A stretch of DNA of 64,000 bases from Actinacidiphila bryophytorum (GTDB lineage: Bacteria > Actinomycetota > Actinomycetes > Streptomycetales > Streptomycetaceae). The position numbers were made by a program, and so were the translations under genes. The stretch is taken from assembly GCF_016916835.1 (NCBI RefSeq), contig NZ_JAFFIX010000014.1, positions 62,001 to 126,000 on the forward strand, read 5' to 3'. The number at the start of each line of letters is the position of its first letter. Position 1 is the first letter of the stretch. This document shows positions 16,027-23,261 of the stretch, piece by piece. The notes under the pieces were generated by a model. The model saw only the letters and a program-made list of their open reading frames with translations. It had not been told where the DNA came from and made no database searches.

Positions 16027-16556
16027 ATCACCACTTGCTTGCCCGCCGGGTCCAGGACGTACCACAGCGCCCCGAACTGGTTGAGGCCCTGGCCGTTGGT
16101 CTGGCCGGGGTCGGTGTCGCCCACGAAGAGGTACAGCGGGTGCTTGTTGTACGTGACCTGGGTCGTACCGTCGGACCGTTTGCTGGTGCCGAGCAGGTTG
16201 CTCTTGGCGCCGCTGCCCGCCTTCGGCTCGCCCTTGCTGAGGAGCGGCGGCCAGGCTGCCGCGCACGCGCCGTTGCAGGTCGACTTCTCGGTCTTGTCGG
16301 CCACGAACAGGTAGAGCGTGCGGCCCTTCCCGTCGACCAGGATCGTGCCGAGCCGGCCGCCGGCGTTGTGGGTGGCCACGGTGCTCTGGGCCGTGGGGCC
16401 GGAGGTGGCGGCCACGGCGGCGGCGGGGCTGTCGGCCGGAGAGGACGCCGTGGCGTCAGCGGTGCCGCTGCCGGTCGAGGACGTGCCTCCGCATCCGCTC
16501 AGCGCGGACACCAGCAGGACGGTCGCGCAGGCGGCGACCGGAAAAGCCCGTTTCAT
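16023..16556 (-). CDS. Secreted repeat lipoprotein (COG4315-type)
   Basis: A 177-residue lipoprotein. The signal peptide ends in a lipobox LSGC at about residues 19-22, followed by a Ser/Thr/Ala-rich spacer. The mature part contains two copies of the short secreted repeat. The first is GTILVDGKGRTLYLFVADK with CNGACAAAWPPL, a conserved Cys-x3-Cys plus Trp-Pro; the second, TYNKHPLYLFVGDTDPG, continues to NQFGALWYVLDPAG. The family (COG4315) is common in actinobacteria but functionally undefined. The gene heads a two-gene unit with the overlapping DUF6529-like membrane protein. Confidence 0.85.
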   Translation of the reverse strand: MKRAFPVAACATVLLVSALSGCGGTSSTGSGTADATASSPADSPAAAVAATSGPTAQSTVATHNAGGRLGTILVDGKGRTLYLFVADKTEKSTCNGACAAAWPPLLSKGEPKAGSGAKSNLLGTSKRSDGTTQVTYNKHPLYLFVGDTDPGQTNGQGLNQFGALWYVLDPAGKQVVM

Positions 16557-16859
16557 CAGGACTCCCAGGGATGAGCGTTGCGAAGGGACGCCCCAGCATC
16601 GCCACCCCCAGCCGCCAGGGCCGCCCGGACACCCTCATGCGGCCCGCCTGTCAGCCGGGCAGCGCAACGTCACGCGGCCAGAACGGCGACAAGGACGACG
16701 CCCGTCCGCGGCTCGGCGGCGCTGCGACCCTCCGCTGAGGTCCGTCGCCGCGCCGTGACGAGCACCATCGCCTCGACTTCCTGAAGAGCCCGAGGCTCCC
16801 GCACTCTTCGGCCGGCTTCAACCGTGATCCGCCGGGCCAGGCCCTTGTAGCCTCAGGTC
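16557..16859. other. Intergenic region, divergent promoters
   Basis: This 303-base stretch separates the divergent lipoprotein gene and the SUKH-like fragment. It must hold both promoters. I see no convincing reading frame, dyad or repeat in it. Confidence 0.5.
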
Positions 16860-17315
16860 ATGGACTACGACCCGTCTCGTGCGGAGCGGACGACAGCCGC
16901 CTGGATGCGCATCGAGGAGTGGTTGCGGGTGCCTGCGCCGCGGTCGTACGCGATGCTGCCCGGTCTGGTCGAGCCGTCCGAGATCGCGGCGACGGACGAG
17001 CCTGCCCTGTGGAACTTCATCGACGTCGCCCGCCCCTGTCCGTGGACCGACGTCATCGCCGCCGCACGAGGAGAATCCTGTGTCATCGCCTTACGACCCA
17101 CAACACGCTCCCGTCGGCGATGTAGGTGCAGCACTCATGATGATCGACTCACGGCTCAAAGGCATCCACGAGGGCAAGACCGGGATCGACCCCGAACAAC
17201 AGGTGATGGTCGACCAGTTCACCGCGTCGATGGGACCGGAGGAGGTCGACGACCTCCTGGACGGCGCGTGCACGCTCATCTTCATGTTCATGACCTGGCT
17301 GCGGAAGGCTCATGA
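16860..17315 (+). pseudogene. Truncated SMI1/KNR4 (SUKH)-like gene overlapping the next gene
   Basis: From ATG 16860 the first 40 or so residues (AWMRIEEWLRVPAPRSYAMLPG) match the beginning of SUKH/SMI1-KNR4 proteins, which occur as immunity or toxin-associated proteins. After about residue 55 the match is lost. The frame continues with Arg-rich sequence that is out of frame with, and overlaps by 236 bases, the well-supported gene at 17080. I read it as the N-terminal remnant of a SUKH gene whose body was replaced or deleted. A short functional protein cannot be excluded. Confidence 0.5.
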
Positions 17316-17616
17316 GGACCACGACAAGGACGTCATCGAGTACGTCGTGCCCAACCTCGTGGCCACGCTGCGCATGATGCCCAGGAGCATCCGGCCCGAG
17401 GCCATCCCCACCATGGCCGGTCTCGTCGTGGCTGCGGGCACCGGCCTGAGCCCCAGCCTGTGGCGCAGACAGTACGGAGACTGGACGGAGGAGGAGATGA
17501 ACCCCCTGGAAGCCACCACCGTCCTGCTCGCGGAGCAGATCAACCGCATCACCGACGACCCCGACTTCGCCACCCGCATGATCACCGAAGCCCTGTCCCG
17601 GTTGGAGGAAGCCTGA
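17080..17616 (+). CDS. Conserved-looking soluble helical protein of unknown function
   Basis: A 178-residue protein starting at GTG 17080, eight bases after a GAGGAG ribosome site. It is mostly helical and acidic, without signal peptide or membrane segment, and rich in Met (MMIDSRLKG, TLIFMFMTWLRKAHED, VATLRMMPRSIRPEAIPTMAGL). I do not recognise the family. Codon use is normal for the genome. It follows a truncated SUKH-like gene, a context found in polymorphic-toxin immunity loci, but no toxin is visible here. Confidence 0.7.
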   Translation: MSSPYDPQHAPVGDVGAALMMIDSRLKGIHEGKTGIDPEQQVMVDQFTASMGPEEVDDLLDGACTLIFMFMTWLRKAHEDHDKDVIEYVVPNLVATLRMMPRSIRPEAIPTMAGLVVAAGTGLSPSLWRRQYGDWTEEEMNPLEATTVLLAEQINRITDDPDFATRMITEALSRLEEA

Positions 17617-17646
17617 CGCAAACCGCAACCTTCGCCCCGAGCCTGC

Positions 17647-18222
17647 TCAATGCACCTTCCACTGAGCGACATCGGTGGAGAATCCGCTGTCCAGGGCGAA
17701 CTGCACCATGGCGACCTTTGAGCCGGCCGGGACTTCGAAGACGATGAATCCCAGGGCCTTGCCGCCTGGGGAGATCGTCGTGGTCGCGGGGAAGTTCGGT
17801 CCCGCCGACGTCGTGTCCGTGATCGCCGAGTCGAACCCCTGGCCTTGGGTGTCGACGACCTTGGCACCGTTGGCGGGGGAGTCGTTGTAGGTCGTGGACC
17901 CCGTGTTGTGCAGGCGGAACTGGACCGCGACCAGCCGCTTCCCCGGCGGGGGACTGGACAAATCTGTCCCGTGTGCCGGATCCACCACCTTCACGACGGT
18001 GACGTCGAGCTTCTCGCCGGCGTTGATGCCGGTCAGGCTCAGCGTGTGGCCTACGGGTACGGGGGAATGAGAGGCCGCCGCAATCGGGCTTTTCGGCCCT
18101 GACGAGGCCGATCCCTGTGGCGGCGTGCTGCTCGGCGTCCCGGCGGCCTCTGGGTTGCCGGCGCAACCGACCGCCGTCGTGACAAGCAACGCCGCCAGAC
18201 CGATCCCGGCCAAACTGCGCAT
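17647..18222 (-). CDS. DUF4352-like lipoprotein
   Basis: A 191-residue lipoprotein. The signal peptide ends at a lipobox-type VGC near residue 20, followed by a Ser/Pro/Gly-rich spacer to about residue 55. The mature beta-sandwich domain resembles DUF4352: LDVTVVKVVDPA, RLVAVQFRLHNTGSTTYNDSPANGAKVVDTQGQ, and TTTISPGGKALGFIVFEVPAGSKVAMVQFAL. That fold is common in Gram-positive lipoproteins anchored outside the membrane; function is unknown. GGGAGGA lies just upstream of ATG 18222. It converges with the gene ending at 17616. Confidence 0.85.
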   Translation of the reverse strand: MRSLAGIGLAALLVTTAVGCAGNPEAAGTPSSTPPQGSASSGPKSPIAAASHSPVPVGHTLSLTGINAGEKLDVTVVKVVDPAHGTDLSSPPPGKRLVAVQFRLHNTGSTTYNDSPANGAKVVDTQGQGFDSAITDTTSAGPNFPATTTISPGGKALGFIVFEVPAGSKVAMVQFALDSGFSTDVAQWKVH

Positions 18223-18694
18223 CGGTGTCCTCCCTGCACAGGACGCGGTTACGCCCGGCGACTGGAAGTCCACACTGCCCCCCGCCGCGGCGTGCCGCAT
18301 TCCGAGCGGCGCCCTACGGGTGATGGGGGCCGGCTGCGTGGCCGTGCCGGAGGCCCCTCGGCAGTGCGGACTCCCAGGGACGCTGCGCTGGATGGGCACG
18401 TACATTGCGCTCTACGACGACGCGTGGTCGGGGGCGACCGCTTTCGTCGATGCGGTGCAGGGTTCGCTCTCGTATCGCCAGGACGATGTGCTGCGGCATC
18501 TGGCGGGCGGGCTGTCCGTCGTGGGGCAACTCAGCTGCCGGACACTGCTTTTGGGGAGTCGGCCCCAGGGGAAGTTCCGACGTGGTCACACCCGGTCGCA
18601 CGTAGTCGGGCACGGGACTCGTCCACGGCGGCGCTTGTCCGGAGCGCGCGGGTGGGGCGGTGAGGTGGCGCTCGGGTGAGGAGGTTGCCGGGGG
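18223..18694. other. Intergenic region with one doubtful reading frame
   Basis: The 472 bases hold the promoter of the DUF4352-like gene on the minus strand. The only protein-like stretch is the frame from ATG 18392 listed separately. I see no terminator hairpin after the RheA-like gene and no repeat. Confidence 0.4.
18392..18679 (+). CDS. Doubtful small hypothetical protein
   Basis: A 95-residue frame whose first 50 residues have ordinary composition (GTYIALYDDAWSGATAFVDA, then VLRHLAGGLSVVGQL) before turning Arg/Gly-rich. No convincing ribosome site precedes it and the end runs almost into the 3' end of the convergent RheA-like gene. It could be a fragment of an older gene. I give it little weight. 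Confidence 0.25.
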   Translation: MGTYIALYDDAWSGATAFVDAVQGSLSYRQDDVLRHLAGGLSVVGQLSCRTLLLGSRPQGKFRRGHTRSHVVGHGTRPRRRLSGARGWGGEVALG

Positions 18695-19375
18695 TCAGGA
18701 GCGGCGGCGCTTGCTGGCCTGGCGGAGGTTGTCGGTATGGGTGGTGAGGGTGTCGATGCCGGTCGCGAGGTCCGGGTGGCCGGTGCCGAGGTGGGGGCGC
18801 ATGCGGGTCAGCGGTGCGATGAGGTCGGCGGCGTCGGTGGCGCCGAGGGCTGTGTGCAGGGCGTGCAGTGCCGGGTCGGCCGCGGCGGGCAGGTCGGTGA
18901 GGGCCGTGATCCGTGCGGCGAGCGTGCGCAGGTCGGCGGCGTTGGTGCGGGCCCAGTCGGTGACCGTGCGGTCGGCTGCCCTGCGGTCGCGTACGGCTTT
19001 CACGCGCTCGGCGCCGGTCTGCGTCGTGCCTGGCGCCCAGGGGCGCAGCCGTAGGTAGCGGTTCTCCGCGGCCTGCCGGCTTGCAACGCCCATGGGCGGG
19101 GCGAGGTCGGCCCAGGTGGCGCCGGCGGCCCTGGCGGCTTCCACGATGCCGGCCTCCCAGCCGGCGAGCTGGGTACGCAGTTCACGCAGCAGGAGGAGGG
19201 CGGCCATGGCCTGGTGGGCGGCGGTCGGCGGTTCACCGCGGGGGCGTCCGGCGGGGTCCTGGGCGCCGCGTACCGCGTCCTCGATCGCGGACAGCGCGGC
19301 GACCGCCGCCATGAACGACACGGGCTCGCCCGGGGCGCCGCCCCCCGGCGCGGACGGTTCTGTCTCCCCACTCAC
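18695..19375 (-). CDS. rheA: RheA-type repressor of hsp18
   Basis: A 226-residue helical protein. It has LLLLRELRTQLAGWEAGIVEAARAAGATWADLAPPMGVASRQAAENRYLRL (given here in outline), a helix-turn-helix-like region near residues 75-125. This matches actinobacterial HSP18 transcriptional regulators. In Streptomyces albus, RheA represses the divergent small-heat-shock gene hsp18 and is itself temperature-sensitive. Here the arrangement is the same: hsp18 is divergent, and the known RheA operator pattern lies between the two genes. I chose GTG 19375 with GGAAAGGG upstream. The C-terminal half is a predicted four-helix region. Confidence rests on gene order plus the operator more than on motif identity. 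Confidence 0.8.
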   Translation of the reverse strand: MSGETEPSAPGGGAPGEPVSFMAAVAALSAIEDAVRGAQDPAGRPRGEPPTAAHQAMAALLLLRELRTQLAGWEAGIVEAARAAGATWADLAPPMGVASRQAAENRYLRLRPWAPGTTQTGAERVKAVRDRRAADRTVTDWARTNAADLRTLAARITALTDLPAAADPALHALHTALGATDAADLIAPLTRMRPHLGTGHPDLATGIDTLTTHTDNLRQASKRRRS

Positions 19376-19407
19376 AGTGGCGTCACCCTTTCCATGACAT
19401 CTCGACT

Positions 19408-19426
19408 TGTCATCCGATGGATGACA
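19408..19426. promoter_or_regulatory. RheA operator
   Basis: TGTCATC-N5-GATGACA is a perfect inverted repeat, identical to the operator reported for RheA at hsp18 in Streptomyces albus. It lies 32 bases upstream of the rheA-like GTG and 63 bases upstream of the hsp18 ATG, so binding should repress both genes until heat inactivates the repressor. Confidence 0.9.
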
Positions 19427-19489
19427 TGTTACAACGGATTCAGGTGAAGCGCACTGGCACCTTGTACAGAGCAAACGGAGGTGTTCGCG

Positions 19490-19924
19490 ATGCTGATGCG
19501 CACTGACCCGTTCCGGGAACTCGACCGCCTGACCCAGCAGTTCCTCGGCTCCACGGGAACCTGGTCCCGGCCCACTCCGATGCCGCTCGACGCGTATCGG
19601 ACCGGCGAGGAGTACGTGATGTGCTTCGACCTGCCGGGCGTGGACCCGCAGGCGATCGACATCGACGTCGAGCGGAACATGCTGACCGTGAAGGCGGAGC
19701 GGCGGCCCCGCCACGAGAGCGACGGCGTGAAGTGGGAGCTGTCCGAGCGTCCCCTCGGGGTCTTCTCCCGCCAGGTCGTGCTGTCCGACACCCTCGACCC
19801 GGACGGCATCAGCGCCGACTACGACGCCGGCGTACTGACCCTTAGGATCCCGGTGGCCGAGAAGGCCAAGCCGCGCAGGATCGCCGTCAACCGCAAGGAC
19901 GACCGCAAGCAGATCCAGGCCTGA
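19490..19924 (+). CDS. hsp18: Small heat-shock protein Hsp18 (Hsp20 family)
   Basis: A 144-residue alpha-crystallin-domain chaperone. The core runs from [30 protein letters not shown] through [10 protein letters not shown] and [31 protein letters not shown], with the IPV C-terminal anchor motif. It holds unfolding proteins during heat stress in the cytoplasm. ATG 19490 follows CGGAGG by seven bases; a GTG three codons upstream overlaps that ribosome site and is less likely. The RheA operator upstream predicts strong heat induction. A long bulged hairpin follows the gene. Confidence 0.95.
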   Translation: MLMRTDPFRELDRLTQQFLGSTGTWSRPTPMPLDAYRTGEEYVMCFDLPGVDPQAIDIDVERNMLTVKAERRPRHESDGVKWELSERPLGVFSRQVVLSDTLDPDGISADYDAGVLTLRIPVAEKAKPRRIAVNRKDDRKQIQA

Positions 19925-19941
19925 CCGCCCCGACCGCGGCC

Positions 19942-19987
19942 GCGGGCGCCCCGACACGGTCCCACGGGACCGGGCCGGGGCGCCCGC
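19942..19987 (+). terminator. Hairpin after hsp18
   Basis: A 12-base-pair outer stem encloses a second smaller stem, starting 18 bases after the hsp18 stop. It probably ends the hsp18 transcript. Confidence 0.7.
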
Positions 19988-20049
19988 CCGGGCGGATTCC
20001 GCGGTCCTGCGCACGCGTCGGACGCGATGCGCGCGGAGGCGAGAAGCCG

Positions 20050-20358
20050 ATGCAGGGTGAGCTTCAGGACACCGCCGTGGTGACGGCGTGCGGCGAGATC
20101 GACATCGACACGGCGCCGGCGCTCGGTCTCGCACTGCTCGCAGCGCTGCGGACCCACCGCGAGGTCACGCTCGACCTGTCAGAGGTGACCTTCATGGACT
20201 GCGCCGGCCTGCGCGAACTCGTCAACGCCCGCAACCAGGCCGACCGCCGCGGCAGCAACCTGATCCTCCGCGGAGCCGGCGCCCCGGTGCTCCGGCTCCT
20301 CCGCCTCACCGGCCTGGACCGCCGCCTGCGCCCGGACCTTCCGCGGCGCGCGCTGTGA
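20050..20358 (+). CDS. STAS-domain protein (anti-sigma-factor antagonist-like) lacking the phosphoserine
   Basis: A 102-residue single STAS domain: VVTACGEIDIDTAPALGLALL, then VTLDLSEVTFMDCAGLRELVNA. In SpoIIAA/RsbV-type antagonists this last segment reads DSSG or DSTG, and its second residue is the serine or threonine phosphorylated by the partner kinase. Here it is Cys51-Ala52, so the usual phospho-switch cannot operate. The protein might be a constitutively active antagonist or a structural STAS partner. ATG 20050 has only a GCGAGAAG-like site. No anti-sigma kinase is adjacent; neighbours are hsp18 and a DUF2267 gene, consistent with a general stress context. Confidence 0.8.
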   Translation: MQGELQDTAVVTACGEIDIDTAPALGLALLAALRTHREVTLDLSEVTFMDCAGLRELVNARNQADRRGSNLILRGAGAPVLRLLRLTGLDRRLRPDLPRRAL

Positions 20359-20482
20359 CCACGTGACGTCCGCACCCGGCTGTCCCTCCGGCTACGGCGC
20401 TCTCTTCGGCCGCCCGCAGTCCGACCACCCCCCCTGACCCGCAGCGCCTCCAGCGCTGACCGACATCACGGAAAGGCTCCAG

Positions 20483-20878
20483 ATGACCTGGAACCACCTC
20501 ATCGCGCAGGTTCGCGACCGCGGCCGCTACGACAGCGACCAGGAAGCCGCCGACGTCCTGCGCGCTGTCCTGGCCGCGCTCGGCGGCCGGCTCGTCGGTG
20601 AGGAACGCTGCGAACTGGCGGCCGTGCTCCCCGTCGAGGCCCGTACGCACTTCGCCGCACAGATCCCCCTCACCGAGCACGCCGACGCCCCCGCCTTCGT
20701 CGCCACCGTGGCAGACGCACTCAACGCCGCCCCGGCCCAGGCCCGCTGGCACACGACCTCTGCTCTCGCCGCCCTCGCCGAGGTCGCCGGGCAGTCTCTC
20801 ACGGACCGCATCCTTGCCGGACTGCCGCGCGGCTACGCACTCCTGTTCTGCCGCGCCGACCTCCAAGCCGCCGCCTGA
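20483..20878 (+). CDS. DUF2267 protein
   Basis: A 131-residue soluble protein matching DUF2267: YDSDQEAADVLRAVLAALGGRLVGEERCELAAVLP, then AAVADALN- and TDRILAGLPRGYALLF-type segments. The domain is helical and often occurs in stress-related or small-heat-shock neighbourhoods of actinobacteria; function is unknown. ATG 20483 follows GGAAAGG by about seven bases. It is 124 bases after the STAS gene and followed by a clear terminator. Confidence 0.8.
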   Translation: MTWNHLIAQVRDRGRYDSDQEAADVLRAVLAALGGRLVGEERCELAAVLPVEARTHFAAQIPLTEHADAPAFVATVADALNAAPAQARWHTTSALAALAEVAGQSLTDRILAGLPRGYALLFCRADLQAAA

Positions 20879-20904
20879 CCAGGCATCCACCAGACGCACA
20901 GCAG

Positions 20905-20936
20905 GGCCGCCCCGTGCTCGCCGGCACGGGGCGGCC
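20905..20936 (+). terminator. Hairpin after the DUF2267 gene
   Basis: A perfect 13-base-pair G/C-rich stem with a 6-base loop begins 27 bases after the stop codon. Confidence 0.8.
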
Positions 20937-21312
20937 GCCGCTGCTCAGGTCATTGCGGTGGCCTGCGTCGGGAGGTGGCGCAGGTCGTCGCCGCAGCCGA
21001 TGACCGGCGCGGGGGTCGGTCAGGGCGGCACGCCGGATCCGACGCTGACGCCTTCGTCTACAGGGCGCGTACCGGCGAGACCCCGCTGTTCGTCAAGGCC
21101 GGGGGCGATCCTGCCCAAGTACCAGTACGCCCGGAGCACCGCCTGCTTCAACAGGCGGTAGCTCGAAACGGCTTCCCGCACCGCGACATGCGACCATGGG
21201 CGGTTCGCGACCGCTTGCCCCGGTTGGTGCAACCGTTGTGGGATCGCGGCACGTCCCATGTCAGGACGAGAGGGCGGGCCGGGGCCGGCCCGCGGGATCG
21301 CGGGGGGGTGTC
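20937..21312. other. Intergenic region without a recognisable feature
   Basis: These 376 bases separate the DUF2267 terminator from the peptidase-like gene. Reading frames here are Arg/Gly-rich and show no protein-like composition. I see no dyad or repeat beyond short G-runs before ATG 21313. Confidence 0.4.
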
Positions 21313-22170
21313 ATGGGCGGTTGGGTGCCGGGCCGGATGGTGGACTGGCTACGTGGCAGCGACCGGCCGTCGGCCGGAATCAGCACGACGGGGCAGAAAC
21401 CGTGGCTGCGGACCGACTCTCGGGGAACATGCCCCGTACCGGAGGAACAGCGGACCTGGACCGAGCGGTGGCTGCACTGGTGTGCCCAGGAGTTCGGGCC
21501 CGCGGCGCCGCGCCGCGAGATCGCCCTCCCGGGCTTCGTCCCCGCAGGTTTCACCGGCACGCAGGAGGAGGCCGAGTTGCTGGTGCGGCAGGTCGGCGCG
21601 GTGATGGGCGCCGACGTCTCCCGCATCGGTGTGCTGCTGGTGGACTCGCCCGAGGAGGTCCAGGGCAGGAAGCACCAGGTCGGTGAGTACCGCCGGGTAC
21701 TCGGCCGGGCGGTGATCGAACTGGACCGCCGCGTGGCGGCCCGGCCGGATTCGTTCGCGGGGCTGGTCGCGCACGAGCTGGCGCATGCCCGGCTGGTCGG
21801 CGAGGGGCGCGTCGCCGGGCTGCGCATCTCCCACGGCGAGGAGGAGCGGCTCACCGACCTGGTGACCGTCTACCTCGGCATGGGCGTCCTGTCGGCCAAT
21901 GCCGCGGACGACTACGTGAAGGCGGCCGGGTACTCGGTGATGCCGGTCGGTGAGCTCACCGACCGGATGCTCACCGGCCGCAGGGACGAGCCCCTGCACC
22001 GGATGGGGTACCTGAGCCCCGTGGAGTACGGCTACGCCCTCGCCTGCTGGAGCACGATGCGTGGCGAGACCGACCCGCCGTGGACCCGGCACTTGAAGGC
22101 GAGCGTACGGGACGCCCTCCTGCGCGGACTGGAGTACCGGGCGGCGCCACGGCAAGCCGGCGCCGGTTGA
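21313..22170 (+). CDS. HExxH zinc-peptidase-like protein
   Basis: A 285-residue cytoplasmic-looking protein with no signal peptide. A VAHELAHARL segment at about 152-161 gives a HExxH zinc site (His154, Glu155, His158). Downstream, GEEERLTDLVTVYLGMGV could provide the third ligand from Glu or Asp about 25 residues later. N-terminal sequence is Trp-rich and basic. This arrangement resembles stand-alone minimal metallopeptidase domains rather than a named protease family, and substrate is unknown. ATG 21313 follows a run of seven G. Confidence 0.7.
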   Translation: MGGWVPGRMVDWLRGSDRPSAGISTTGQKPWLRTDSRGTCPVPEEQRTWTERWLHWCAQEFGPAAPRREIALPGFVPAGFTGTQEEAELLVRQVGAVMGADVSRIGVLLVDSPEEVQGRKHQVGEYRRVLGRAVIELDRRVAARPDSFAGLVAHELAHARLVGEGRVAGLRISHGEEERLTDLVTVYLGMGVLSANAADDYVKAAGYSVMPVGELTDRMLTGRRDEPLHRMGYLSPVEYGYALACWSTMRGETDPPWTRHLKASVRDALLRGLEYRAAPRQAGAG

Positions 22171-22361
22171 TGTCGTGGGCGCCGACCACGCCTACGCCAC
22201 CTCTGCGGTTCAGTCGACAGCGCACTTGCGCTGCTCTGAATGGATGCCAGTGACACCAGGGGCATCGCCGAGCCGATCGAGCCGACGGACATCGAAGAGC
22301 CGATGGAGCCGATGGACAGCGCGCTGCCCACCCAAGCAGCGTGCTGATCCGATGACAACAA
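22032..22361 (-). CDS. Candidate small protein with Ser-Ile-Gly-Ser repeats
   Basis: On the minus strand a frame opened by tandem TTG codons (22361, 22358) encodes GSALSIGSIGSSMSVGSIG, a run of five-residue SIGS-type repeats. Similar Ser/Gly/Val repeats occur in small uncharacterised actinobacterial proteins. The repeats are followed by an Arg-rich tail that runs antisense into the 3' end of the peptidase-like gene. The opposite strand has a competing small frame at 22240-22347 with an Glu-Pro-Met-type repeat. Only one is likely to be real, and the start here is weak. Confidence 0.35.
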   Translation of the reverse strand: MLSSDQHAAWVGSALSIGSIGSSMSVGSIGSAMPLVSLASIQSSASALSTEPQRWRRRGRRPRHQPAPACRGAARYSSPRRRASRTLAFKCRVHGGSVSPRIVLQQARA

Positions 22362-22463
22362 GTTTGCCTCGCCTATGCGGAACGGCGGGTCACCCGCATC
22401 GTCAGCGGCATACCGGGCACGCGCCCCAGGTACGCATCCGGCACGACAGGAAGGAACACGACC

Positions 22464-22913
22464 ATGTCGGTCGTCGAGGAATCGGTCGAGGTCCAGGTAC
22501 CGCTGACCACCGCTTACGACCAGTGGACGCAGTTCGAGGAGTTCCCTCGGTTCATGGACGGAGTCGAGCGCATCGAGCAGCGCACCCCCACCCTCACCCA
22601 CTGGGTGACATCCGTCGGTGGGGTCACCCGCGAGTTCGACGCGGAGATCACCCAGCAGATACCGGACGAGCGGGTTGCGTGGACGACCGTGGAAGGCGAT
22701 GCCCGCCAGGCAGGGGTCGTCACCTTCCACCGGCTCGACGACACGCGCACCAAGGTCATGCTGCAGCTGGAGCACGACCCGCAGGGCATCGTCGAGACCG
22801 TCGGCGACAAGCTCGGCTTCGTCCGCCGCCAGGCCCAGGGCGACCTCAAGCGATTCAAGCAGTACATCGAGGCCCGAGGCACCGAGTCCGGGGCGTGGCG
22901 CGGGCAGGTCTGA
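22464..22913 (+). CDS. SRPBCC/START-like (polyketide cyclase/dehydrase-type) protein
   Basis: A 149-residue helix-grip protein. VEVQVPLTTAYDQWTQFEEFPRFMDGVERIEQ is the typical Coq10/START opening. FDAEITQQIPDERVAWTTVEGDARQAGVVTFHRLDDTRTKVMLQLE gives the beta-strands, and FKQYIEARG ends the C-terminal helix. Members bind hydrophobic ligands in a cavity. Copies of this subtype are common as stand-alone, probably stress-related proteins in streptomycetes and are not reliable evidence of polyketide cyclisation. ATG 22464 follows GGAAGGAA. A strong hairpin follows the gene. Confidence 0.85.
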   Translation: MSVVEESVEVQVPLTTAYDQWTQFEEFPRFMDGVERIEQRTPTLTHWVTSVGGVTREFDAEITQQIPDERVAWTTVEGDARQAGVVTFHRLDDTRTKVMLQLEHDPQGIVETVGDKLGFVRRQAQGDLKRFKQYIEARGTESGAWRGQV

Positions 22914-22951
22914 CCGGGGCGTCCCGGCGACGGTCGCGGTCGAACGCAAGG

Positions 22952-22987
22952 GGGTGGTGCCCGCACCACACGGTGTGGGCACCACCC
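22952..22987 (+). terminator. Hairpin after the SRPBCC gene
   Basis: An 11-base-pair perfect outer stem plus 4 inner pairs, separated by one mismatch, starts 39 bases after the stop codon. It probably terminates the SRPBCC transcript. Confidence 0.75.
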
Positions 22988-23219
22988 ATCCGGCTTTCTC
23001 GGGCGGCTGCCACCAGCTGAACGGAAGCGGACTTTTCGGCTTGCTGCTCTGCCTTCCTTCCGGTGATCCGTGCGGATGCCGTGGCGCCGACTGCGCCGAC
23101 CGCGGTGCCTTCGCCGCCCACGACGGCACCGACCGGTCCTCCGCCGGCATCTCCGGCATTGACCGGTGGCGGTCCTCCGATGGTCAGCGACGCGGTGGGC
23201 CGGCGGCCGCGGACGGCGA
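22988..23219. other. Short gap between two terminators
   Basis: The interval between the SRPBCC hairpin and the peptidase-gene hairpin contains no convincing gene, dyad or repeat. Confidence 0.4.
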
Positions 23220-23248
23220 GTGGGCGCATCCCGTGGGGATGCGCCCAC
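23220..23248 (-). terminator. Hairpin after the first S53 peptidase gene
   Basis: A perfect 13-base-pair stem with a 3-base loop lies 14 bases beyond the stop codon of the minus-strand peptidase gene. It probably terminates that gene and backs up the SRPBCC terminator. Confidence 0.8.
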
Positions 23249-23261
23249 CGCCCGGCCCGCG

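Noticed and set aside
22240-22347. Plus-strand 35-residue frame with Glu-Pro repeats
   Set aside because: It has no ribosome site and lies opposite the slightly better minus-strand repeat frame; reported only as part of that finding.
22464-22913. Polyketide cyclase role for the SRPBCC protein
   Set aside because: It lies far from the cluster and belongs to a widespread stand-alone subtype.
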